From Spirochaetales bacterium (lineage in GTDB: Bacteria > Spirochaetota > Spirochaetia > Sphaerochaetales > Sphaerochaetaceae), in NCBI GenBank assembly GCA_022784805.1, contig JALFYG010000198.1:1-7320 (forward strand): a DNA stretch of 7,320 nt. The letters run 5' to 3'. Position 1 is the first letter of the stretch. The number at the start of each line of letters is the position of its first letter. The notes under the pieces were generated by a model, which saw nothing but the letters and a program-made list of their open reading frames with translations, searched no databases and was not told where the DNA came from. Shown in pieces: positions 1 through 6,840 of the stretch. Both the position numbers and the translations under genes were made by a program.

Positions 1-1004
1 GGATCCTCACATATCCTACATATCAACTTGCTGTAAGTAAGAAAGTTGAAGAGAATCCAAAGAAGAAGCATATTGTATTGGACATGGTTTCCTTGATGCT
101 ATCAGAGGAGGGAGAACTGGCTACAGTTCAGGGTGCTCCACTTCTTTCCTATACTATGACCAATCAGGTTGAGCTTTCTCCTGTTTTTGATACAATCCTT
201 CCTGAGATCGAGAGAAACCACATCTATATGAGACTTGCCTCTCTTGAATTCTTCAATATCTCTAAGACAGTAGTACAAGGTATTCTTAAAGGAAATTACC
301 CCACTCCTCAGGATGCGTTCAACGCATTTAATGAGTTCTTGCTCGCTGATAGCACTACTGATAATACTATTCTCTATACTTCTGATATCTATGAACCTTA
401 TGGCATGACAGAGAGTGGTAATAGGGCTGAAAGCTCTACTCTAAATTTAATAAGAGAAGGCTTATTGGTAAGTAGTGAAAACAAAAGGTATGCATATACT
501 GAGACTGATGGATATGAGAAGACAGAGGTGGCGATATCATTCTCAGGCTTGAACGCTACTCCTGTGTTTAAGGATGACTATACATTATATATGTTGAATA
601 ACGTCATCTGCCCAAGAAAGAGCGTATATATAATGGATATGACTGGAGCTGAGATAGACCAACTTCTTTCAGAGCTGATAAATGTAAGGGAAAACGGCAG
701 TAATCCTCTCATTCATGAGAATATGCTTCCTGTAGCATCTGGCTTCTCTTACTCTGTAAAAAATAACGGAGATAGAACATTCCAGTACTGTGGATCGGAT
801 CTTGAGAAAGATAGAGTCTATAAAGGCTTATGTATCGGAAATATTACGGTCGTAATCGACCCTACATTCGCAAACGCTCCAATATCAAGTGCGTTGAGGG
901 AGAAGCTTATTTCAGTAAATCTTCTCGCAAATACTACAATTAACAATCTTGTCAAACAGGGATATAGCTTTAAGCCAGCTACACCATATTTGACATTTCT
1001 ATAG
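1..1004 (+). CDS. Extracellular solute-binding protein fused to a 5'-nucleotidase C-terminal-like domain (5'-partial)
   Basis: The reading frame is open from base 3 to the TAG at 1002-1004, giving 333 visible residues, so the gene begins upstream of the window. The TTG at 78 and ATG at 84 are internal codons, because the frame continues to the edge with sensible protein. Visible residues 1 to about 112 resemble the C-terminal lobe of family 1 ABC-type solute-binding proteins (YPTYQLAVSKK, then a helical stretch around SEEGELATVQGAPLLSY). Residues of about 137-305 resemble the 5'-nucleotidase C-terminal domain: an ESGNRAESSTLNLIREGLL-type opening, NNVICPRKSVYIMDMTGAEI (strand plus the TGAE helix start near residue 214), then ENMLPVASGFSYSV. 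No metallophosphoesterase motifs are visible, so nucleotidase activity is not supported. It is probably exported and acts as a ligand-binding or sensory protein, since its stop lies 8 bases before the histidine kinase start and no permease is seen. Both domain calls are from pattern recognition. The missing N-terminus should show a signal or lipoprotein peptide if this is right. Confidence 0.72.
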   Translation, partial: ILTYPTYQLAVSKKVEENPKKKHIVLDMVSLMLSEEGELATVQGAPLLSYTMTNQVELSPVFDTILPEIERNHIYMRLASLEFFNISKTVVQGILKGNYPTPQDAFNAFNEFLLADSTTDNTILYTSDIYEPYGMTESGNRAESSTLNLIREGLLVSSENKRYAYTETDGYEKTEVAISFSGLNATPVFKDDYTLYMLNNVICPRKSVYIMDMTGAEIDQLLSELINVRENGSNPLIHENMLPVASGFSYSVKNNGDRTFQYCGSDLEKDRVYKGLCIGNITVVIDPTFANAPISSALREKLISVNLLANTTINNLVKQGYSFKPATPYLTFL

Positions 1005-1009
1005 GTGAT
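1003..1009 (+). promoter_or_regulatory. Ribosome-binding site of the histidine kinase gene, overlapping the upstream stop
   Basis: AGGTGAT is fully complementary to the ATCACCT part of the usual 16S rRNA 3' end and shares its first two bases with the TAG stop of the upstream gene. The gap to the ATG at 1013 is only 3 bases. This is tolerable because the pairing uses the 5' side of the anti-Shine-Dalgarno region. The arrangement supports 1013 as the start and implies translational coupling between the binding-protein gene and the kinase gene. Confidence 0.7.
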
Positions 1010-1012
1010 ATA

Positions 1013-3922
1013 ATGTTGAAAAGAGTTCTTTATGTACTTCTTTTAGTTACTGTAATCTTTATTGCATTCTATTTTGGATATGCATACTTCAATAATGCAG
1101 ACACTTTGATATTCAAAGAAAGTGCCTCACATTTGGAAGAGATTTATTTATATCTAGGGAAGTACATAAGCTCTATCAACAATAATTACTTTGACTCTCT
1201 ACATATGTTCCTCAGCCAATTGGAGTACTCACTGTCAACTGGAAGTGGTGATGACTTTGTCGAGGAAATGGTTTATGCATGGAAGGAGAACCTTGGTTTC
1301 AAAGACTTCTATTTCGTATCAAGAAATGGAGAGTTAATGAGTATCGAAGGAAAGTTCAAAAGATTTGATCTTTCATCAACTCTTGTTGATTTGATGATTA
1401 ATGGCAGTGATGTCATGACAGATGTCTCCATGCCTGGTTCCGATGGCCTTACTCTATATGCAATTAAATCAGATAAACATAAATATAGAAGTTTCTACTA
1501 TGAAGCAATTGCAGTAACCTTTAAAAACGACAATATCATGGATCTTTTATCCATCGACGCCTTTGATTCAAAAAGTGAGAACTTTGTGGTGAATAGTGAA
1601 GGGCGTATTATCTTTAATGGCTCAAGTTTTAGAAATAAAGAAGATAGATTCTACAATATCGTTAATTATTTAGAGGAGAAGTCAGATCTATCCAAGTCAA
1701 CAATTGAAGATTTAGAGCGTTCTTGGCTGGAAGGAGGTATGCTTACTCTTTCAACCAAAATAGATGGTGTTCCCTACTATTTAGTAAGCATATCCTTGGA
1801 TGTATCTGACTGGGTTCTTGTGGGCATGGTCCAGTCATCAGTTGTCAACAAGAATATCGATAAACTCCAGAACTTGACTATTAGTCTCGGCTTCTCTGTT
1901 TCAACTCTTCTATTATTTGTTTTCATATCAGTAATTGTATTGTCTTTTATAAGATCAAAGAAGAAACAACAGGAAGAAATTCAATTTAGAGATTCTCTCT
2001 TCTCCGATTTAAGTCACAATGTCAATGACGTCTTTGTAATAATGGAAGAGAAGACGAATGAAGTAGTCTATGTAACTCCAAATATCAAGAGTGTATTGGG
2101 CGTTGAGGAGGAGAATGTCAAGAGAGACATATCCTCCATCGATGGAATCAATGGCGATTGCATTATTACAACAAACCTTATGGACTTAAATAAAAGTGAT
2201 AAACTGGCTTGGACTCAGGAGTATCTGAACCAAGAGACAGGGGACACAAGATACTTGGAGATTACAGCTTATCACACAGAGTTCAGCACTCTTAAGAGAA
2301 TCGTCATAGTAATATCTGATAGAAGTGAGGAGAGAAGACTCCAAAATGCTCTTTCTGCCTCCCTTGAAATTGCAAAGAATGCCAATGCGGCAAAGAGTAA
2401 CTTCTTGGCAAACATGTCCCATGACATCAGAACACCTATGAATGCCATTGTAGGATACTCTACACTCCTATTGAAGGATGCAGGGGACGAGACAAAGGTT
2501 AGAGAGATTTGTAAAAAGATCACATACTCTTCCCAACATTTGTTGTCACTGATAAATGATGTATTGGATATGAGTAAGATTGAGAGTGGAAAGACATGTC
2601 TCAATATAGATAAGGTGGAAGTCTCTGAAATAATCAACAATATCAATGAGATTGTTCAAGTCCAGACTAAATCCAAGAAACAGACCTTTGAAATCAAGAC
2701 TAAAGGTTATCTTCCAGACTATATTTATGCCGATAAACTTAGACTTACTCAGATACTTTTGAATCTTCTTTCCAATGCAGTTAAGTATACAGATAGACAT
2801 GGAAATATCTCCCTTATAATAGAAGGATATGGTAAGAGGTCCCAGACAACTCATATTAGATTTGTTGTTTCCGATAATGGACAGGGTATGAGTAAAGAGT
2901 TCATTGAAAGAATCTTTGAGCCTTTCAGTAGAGAAACTAACTCCATGACCAATAAAATACAGGGCACAGGTCTTGGCATGTCCATAACAAAGAGCATCAT
3001 CGATCTTATGGGTGGTACCATAGATATCCAGAGTGAGCTTGGAGAGGGTAGTGAATTTACTGTAGACCTTATCTTCTCGCTTCCAACTGAGGAGACAGAG
3101 AACAGATTCTTTGTGGAACACGGAATAACAAAAGTTCTTGTTGGTGATGATGAGAAAGAAATTACTGATAATATTCAGAATACTTTGGTGGAAGCTGGCC
3201 TTGAGTGTGATACTGCTCAGGGTGGATTTGAAGCAGTAGACAAAGCTATCGATGCCTACAGAATCCGTAAAGGTTATGATGTAATCATCCTGGATTGGAA
3301 GATGCCTGATTTGGATGGAATTGAGTGTGTAAGAAGAATCAGGGAGGAAGTAGGAAGAGAAGTACCTATCTTTGTTCTCTCTGCATATGACTTATCTGAA
3401 ATCGAGGAAGATGCAGTGAAAGCAGGTGTGGATCTATTCTTGCCTAAGCCATTCTTCCTTTCAAACTTCCAACGTGTATTGGATAATTACTACCAGAGAA
3501 AGGCTGTTGTTAAGAATGTAAACAATGATAGCGATGATTTCTCGTCTGTGAAGATCTTGGTTGCCGAGGACAATGAGATAAATGCTGAGATCATTACTGA
3601 ACTATTGAATAGTATTGATATTCAGTGTGTTATTGCTGAAGACGGAGAAGAGGCTTTTAGAATATTTAATGAGGAAAGCCCAGATGAATTTGATATGATC
3701 TTCATGGATATCCAGATGCCTAGAATGGATGGATATGAAAGCGCAAGAAGAATCAGGGCATCCAACAACACTAGGGCAAAGTCTATTCCAATAATCGCCA
3801 TGACAGCCAATGCATTTGAAGATGATGTAAAAGCAAGCATGGCTTCAGGTATGAATGCCCATATTTCCAAGCCTATAGATTTCGAGAGATTGAAATCCAT
3901 CATCAAGTCATTCAGAAGATAA
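1013..3922 (+). CDS. Membrane hybrid sensor histidine kinase with two receiver domains
   Basis: This 969-residue kinase should autophosphorylate on histidine in response to an extracytoplasmic signal and pass the phosphate to its receiver domains. Domains in order: transmembrane helix at about 5-26; extracytoplasmic Cache-like sensor at about 27-287; transmembrane helix at about 288-313 followed by RSKKK; PAS-like region at about 326-440; HisKA with SHDIRTPMNA, phospho-acceptor His470; HATPase with N-box Asn588, DNGQGM at 621-626, IFEPFSRE and GTGLGM at 651-656. Receiver 1 has Asp712/Asp713, phospho-acceptor Asp761, Ser790 and Lys812. Receiver 2 has Glu852/Asp853, phospho-acceptor Asp899, Thr931 and Lys953. 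All catalytic and receiver residues are intact. There is no HPt domain and no DNA-binding output, so a separate partner must finish the relay. Similar sensor-plus-hybrid-kinase proteins are familiar, as I recall, from Lachnospiraceae and gut spirochaetes. The ligand is unknown; the adjacent binding protein is the obvious candidate input partner. Confidence 0.95.
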   Translation: MLKRVLYVLLLVTVIFIAFYFGYAYFNNADTLIFKESASHLEEIYLYLGKYISSINNNYFDSLHMFLSQLEYSLSTGSGDDFVEEMVYAWKENLGFKDFYFVSRNGELMSIEGKFKRFDLSSTLVDLMINGSDVMTDVSMPGSDGLTLYAIKSDKHKYRSFYYEAIAVTFKNDNIMDLLSIDAFDSKSENFVVNSEGRIIFNGSSFRNKEDRFYNIVNYLEEKSDLSKSTIEDLERSWLEGGMLTLSTKIDGVPYYLVSISLDVSDWVLVGMVQSSVVNKNIDKLQNLTISLGFSVSTLLLFVFISVIVLSFIRSKKKQQEEIQFRDSLFSDLSHNVNDVFVIMEEKTNEVVYVTPNIKSVLGVEEENVKRDISSIDGINGDCIITTNLMDLNKSDKLAWTQEYLNQETGDTRYLEITAYHTEFSTLKRIVIVISDRSEERRLQNALSASLEIAKNANAAKSNFLANMSHDIRTPMNAIVGYSTLLLKDAGDETKVREICKKITYSSQHLLSLINDVLDMSKIESGKTCLNIDKVEVSEIINNINEIVQVQTKSKKQTFEIKTKGYLPDYIYADKLRLTQILLNLLSNAVKYTDRHGNISLIIEGYGKRSQTTHIRFVVSDNGQGMSKEFIERIFEPFSRETNSMTNKIQGTGLGMSITKSIIDLMGGTIDIQSELGEGSEFTVDLIFSLPTEETENRFFVEHGITKVLVGDDEKEITDNIQNTLVEAGLECDTAQGGFEAVDKAIDAYRIRKGYDVIILDWKMPDLDGIECVRRIREEVGREVPIFVLSAYDLSEIEEDAVKAGVDLFLPKPFFLSNFQRVLDNYYQRKAVVKNVNNDSDDFSSVKILVAEDNEINAEIITELLNSIDIQCVIAEDGEEAFRIFNEESPDEFDMIFMDIQMPRMDGYESARRIRASNNTRAKSIPIIAMTANAFEDDVKASMASGMNAHISKPIDFERLKSIIKSFRR

Positions 3923-3927
3923 ACGGT

Positions 3928-3965
3928 GGTGGTTCACTTTATTTGACCACTATTATATCATTTTT
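3928..3965 (+). terminator. Weak putative terminator hairpin after the kinase gene
   Basis: Six bases after the kinase stop, GTGGT (3929-3933) can pair with ACCAC (3946-3950). One more G-U pair is possible inside and one outside, and the loop is AU-rich. The following bases are AU-rich and end in TTTTT at 3961-3965, but that run starts about ten bases past the stem. It is therefore not a textbook intrinsic terminator, although some transcription end between the two units is plausible here. Confidence 0.3.
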
Positions 3966-3970
3966 AAGAT
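3943..3970 (+). promoter_or_regulatory. Tentative sigma-70-type promoter for uvrA
   Basis: TTGACC (3943-3948, five of six matches to TTGACA) is followed after 16 bases by TAAGAT (3965-3970, four of six matches to TATAAT). An alternative -10 is TATGAT at 3976-3981 (five of six), but its upstream box is poor. Short AT-rich matches like these arise easily by chance. The support is mainly that uvrA needs a start site in this 101-bp gap, the only substantial one in the window. Confidence 0.3.
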
Positions 3971-3988
3971 TGTCCTATGATAGTTAAT

Positions 3989-4008
3989 GGAAGTGGAGCT
4001 TCACTTTC
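3989..4008 (+). promoter_or_regulatory. Inverted repeat in the uvrA leader (candidate operator or leader hairpin)
   Basis: AAGTGGAGCTTCACTT (3991-4006) is a dyad with 14 of 16 symmetric bases centred on AGCT. The one asymmetric pair would be a G-U wobble in RNA. As RNA it can extend to an eight-pair stem (3989-3996 with 4001-4008) closing an AGCU tetraloop. It ends 4 bases before the uvrA Shine-Dalgarno. It could be a repressor operator or a leader hairpin that affects ribosome access. No long T-run follows, so it is not an intrinsic terminator. It does not match the LexA boxes I know (CTGT-N8-ACAG, GAAC-N4-GTTC, GTTC-N7-GTTC). Confidence 0.4.
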
Positions 4009-4012
4009 TATT

Positions 4013-4016
4013 GGAG
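4013..4016 (+). promoter_or_regulatory. Ribosome-binding site of uvrA
   Basis: GGAG lies 7 bases before the ATG at 4024. That start gives MNDKIVVKGAREHNLKNI, the expected UvrA N-terminus, so start and site support one another. Confidence 0.65.
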
Positions 4017-4023
4017 TTTAATA

Positions 4024-6840
4024 ATGAATGATAAAATAGTGGTCAAGGGTGCCAGAGAACATAACCTTAAGAATATAGATATAACGCTACCAAAGAACTC
4101 TTTGGTTGTAATATCTGGTTTAAGTGGCTCTGGAAAGAGCAGCCTTGCCTTCGATACTATATTTGCTGAAGGACAAAGAAGATATATGGAATCTTTGTCC
4201 TCTTATGCAAGAATGTTTCTTGGCCGTTTGGAGAAGCCGGATGTAGACAGCATCGAAGGCCTTAGCCCAGCCATCGCCATAGAACAGAAATCAACAAACA
4301 GAAACCCTCGTTCTACAGTGGGAACTGTTACTGAAATCTATGACTACTATAGACTCCTTTGGGCTAGAATCGGACACCTTTATTGCCCTAAATGCGGTAG
4401 GGAAATAACAGAAGTATCGATAGATCAGATCATGGATTTCATCTTCTCCCATCCAGAAGATGGAAAACTTATGATCCTTTCTCCTCTTGCCAGAGGAAAG
4501 AAGGGTGAGTACAGGCAAGTCTTGGAAGACGCATTGAAGGTTGGATATCTTAAGGCTGAAATCGACGGCAAACTATATGACCTGGACGAAGGTATTCCTC
4601 AGATAGAGAAGAAACTGAAGCATAATGTTTCCATTGTCGTTGACAGAGTAAAGAACAATAAGAAGGCCAGAACTCGTATCAGCGAAGCTGTTGAGAAAGC
4701 CTGTGAAATGAGTGGTGGACTAGTTGAAGTCTATTATGTGGACGAAGGCCTCAGGGAACTCTATAACCAGAAGAACTCATGCCCTGACTGTGGTATCACA
4801 ATCCCTGAGATTGAACCCAGGTTCTTCTCCTTTAACTCTCCAATAGGAGCCTGCCCTAAGTGTAACGGACTAGGGTACTCGGAAGAGTTTGATCTAGACA
4901 CAATCATCCCGGATAGAAGTCTCAGCTATAATGACGGAGGAATCGCAACCCATAGCCCAAAGGCCAAAACCTATAGGGCAGGGCTGGAAACTCTCTTCAC
5001 CCACTATGGCTTTAAGCTCTCGACTCCTATCTGTGACCTTCCTGATTGGTTTATGGACATCATGATGTATGGTGGCGGAGATGAACTTGACTATAGTTAC
5101 ACCTCATCCAACGGCACTACATACACCCAGCATAAGAGCTACGAAGGAATAATTCCTGAGCTCACCAGGCGTAAGAAGATGACAGAGTCCATGAACATGG
5201 TCTCTTTCTACCAGGACTTTATGTCTGAAGTAGAGTGTTCCGGTTGCCATGGAGAGAGATTGAGAAAAGAAGCTTTGTCTGTCAAAATCAATGGCCTTTC
5301 TATCATCGATGCAACCAGAATGAGTGTAAAGGAATCTCTTAACTTCTTCTCTAATTTGGAGTTGACTGAAACAGAGAAAGAGATATCAATCCAGATTCTC
5401 AAAGAGATTATGGCTCGTCTTACATTCTTGAATGATGTGGGACTTAACTACCTTACACTCTATCGTTATGCATCTACTCTAAGTGGCGGTGAGAGCCAGA
5501 GAATAAGGCTTGCCACTCAAATCGGGTCTGCTCTCACCGGTGTTCTTTATGTCTTGGATGAACCAAGTATCGGTCTCCACCAGAGAGATAACCAAAAGCT
5601 TATCGACACCTTGAAGAGGCTTAAGAGCTTAGGAAACACTGTTCTTGTGGTTGAACACGACGAAGATACTATCAGGGAAGCTGACTATGTTGTAGACCTT
5701 GGTCCTGGTGCCGGAGATATGGGAGGAAAGATTATTGCAGAGGGTACTCCCTCTGAGATTGAAGCCAATCCGGACTCCATTACAGGACGCTATCTTTCCG
5801 GTTCTCTTTTAATAGATGTTCCGAAGGAGAGAAGGGCAGGAAACGGAAAGAGCATAGTGGTAAAAGGATGCAACAAGAATAACCTTAAGAATATTGATGT
5901 TGAGATTCCTCTAGGAAAGCTTGTATGTATCACAGGAGTCTCTGGCTCAGGTAAATCTTCTTTCTTAAATGAAATACTCCAGCCTGCAGTGAAGAGAAAG
6001 CTCTTTAAGAAGAAAGAAAAGAAAGATGGCTACGATTCCATTGAAGGCTTGGAGTTCATCGATAAGCTTGTTGCCATTGACCAGAGCCCTATAGGTAGGA
6101 CTCCACGCTCCAATCCTGCAACTTACATTGATCTCTTTGGTGCAATAAGGGAGCTATATGCATCCCTACCTGAAGCAAAGGCCAGAGGATATAACGCAGG
6201 TCGTTTCTCCTTCAACATTCCTGGTGGAAGGTGCGAGAACTGCTCTGGTGACGGTACCATCAAAATAGAGATGCATTTCTTGTCTGACGTCTACGTTAAG
6301 TGTGATGTCTGCGGAGGAAGGCGCTACAATAAGGAGACATTGGCTGTAACATATAAGGGAAAGAATATAAGCGAAGTCCTGGATATGACAGTTGCGGAGG
6401 CCTTTGAGTTCTTCTCTGCCCATACAAAGATCAGAAGAAAGCTTAAGACTCTGATGGATGTAGGCTTGGATTATGTGAAGTTGGGTCAGAGCGCCCTTAC
6501 TCTCAGTGGAGGAGAAGCCCAGAGAGTAAAGCTTGCCTTGGAGCTCTCAAAGATTCAGACAGGAAAGACCCTCTATATTCTTGATGAACCTACTACAGGT
6601 CTCCACTTTGCAGATGTAAAGAAACTATTGGAAGTCTTACAGACTTTGGTGGATCAAGGTAATACTGTGGTTGTTATCGAGCACAATTTGGATGTAATCA
6701 AGTGTGCTGACTGGATAATCGATTTGGGACCTGAAGGCGGGGACGAAGGTGGTACAATAGTCGCCATAGGAGAACCTGAAAGAATTGTTGACTCAAAGGA
6801 TAGTTACACCGGATACTTTTTAAGGAAATTCCTACGTTGA
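4024..6840 (+). CDS. uvrA: UvrABC excinuclease subunit A (ATPase, DNA damage recognition)
   Basis: UvrA is the cytoplasmic ATPase that dimerises, scans DNA for bulky lesions and loads UvrB in nucleotide excision repair. At 938 residues it is the normal family length (about 940 in E. coli) and looks complete. The first ATPase half has Walker A GLSGSGKS (32-39), signature LSGGES (486-491) and Walker B ending at Asp512-Glu513. The second half has Walker A GVSGSGKS (638-645), signature LSGGEA (827-832) and Asp854-Glu855. One zinc site is Cys253, Cys256, Cys277, Cys280. The other is Cys737, Cys740, Cys760, Cys763, followed by GGRRYN. The region between the first Walker A and the first zinc site has the length expected for the UvrB-binding and insertion domains, so this is the repair UvrA and not the shorter UvrA2 class. 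No uvrB or uvrC is in the window. The stop codon overlaps the start of the next gene, so the two are probably co-expressed. A dyad just before its ribosome-binding site may regulate it. Confidence 0.98.
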   Translation: MNDKIVVKGAREHNLKNIDITLPKNSLVVISGLSGSGKSSLAFDTIFAEGQRRYMESLSSYARMFLGRLEKPDVDSIEGLSPAIAIEQKSTNRNPRSTVGTVTEIYDYYRLLWARIGHLYCPKCGREITEVSIDQIMDFIFSHPEDGKLMILSPLARGKKGEYRQVLEDALKVGYLKAEIDGKLYDLDEGIPQIEKKLKHNVSIVVDRVKNNKKARTRISEAVEKACEMSGGLVEVYYVDEGLRELYNQKNSCPDCGITIPEIEPRFFSFNSPIGACPKCNGLGYSEEFDLDTIIPDRSLSYNDGGIATHSPKAKTYRAGLETLFTHYGFKLSTPICDLPDWFMDIMMYGGGDELDYSYTSSNGTTYTQHKSYEGIIPELTRRKKMTESMNMVSFYQDFMSEVECSGCHGERLRKEALSVKINGLSIIDATRMSVKESLNFFSNLELTETEKEISIQILKEIMARLTFLNDVGLNYLTLYRYASTLSGGESQRIRLATQIGSALTGVLYVLDEPSIGLHQRDNQKLIDTLKRLKSLGNTVLVVEHDEDTIREADYVVDLGPGAGDMGGKIIAEGTPSEIEANPDSITGRYLSGSLLIDVPKERRAGNGKSIVVKGCNKNNLKNIDVEIPLGKLVCITGVSGSGKSSFLNEILQPAVKRKLFKKKEKKDGYDSIEGLEFIDKLVAIDQSPIGRTPRSNPATYIDLFGAIRELYASLPEAKARGYNAGRFSFNIPGGRCENCSGDGTIKIEMHFLSDVYVKCDVCGGRRYNKETLAVTYKGKNISEVLDMTVAEAFEFFSAHTKIRRKLKTLMDVGLDYVKLGQSALTLSGGEAQRVKLALELSKIQTGKTLYILDEPTTGLHFADVKKLLEVLQTLVDQGNTVVVIEHNLDVIKCADWIIDLGPEGGDEGGTIVAIGEPERIVDSKDSYTGYFLRKFLR
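6822..6826 (+). promoter_or_regulatory. Ribosome-binding site of the LptD-like gene, inside uvrA
   Basis: AAGGA lies 10 bases before the TTG at 6837, within the last codons of uvrA. It is what selects this non-ATG start. The same frame has a stop at 6801-6803, and the next in-frame ATG, at residue 28, would remove the signal peptide. Confidence 0.6.

Noticed and set aside
1..6. GGATCC (BamHI site) at the exact window start
   Set aside because: It may reflect a cloning boundary, but one restriction site has no biological meaning here and the reading frame passes through it.
78..1004. A complete gene starting at TTG 78 or ATG 84
   Set aside because: The same frame is open back to base 3 and encodes protein typical of the solute-binding fold; no ribosome-binding site precedes these codons as a true start.
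2186..3121. Three overlapping minus-strand open frames opposite the kinase
   Set aside because: They lie across the conserved HisKA and HATPase coding region, have no recognisable domains, and are shadows of its codon pattern.
3622..3906. Minus-strand open frame of 94 codons
   Set aside because: It is antisense to the second receiver domain and resembles no known protein.
3976..3984. TATGATAG within CTATGATAG as a LexA-type operator
   Set aside because: The palindrome is only four bases per arm and matches no known LexA box; it is more likely a chance or -10-like sequence.
4291..6423. Small minus-strand open frames opposite uvrA
   Set aside because: All fall within strongly conserved UvrA coding sequence and show no family signature.
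4024..6840. UvrA2 or an antibiotic self-resistance UvrA-like protein
   Set aside because: The length, both zinc sites and the intact region for UvrB binding fit the housekeeping repair protein.
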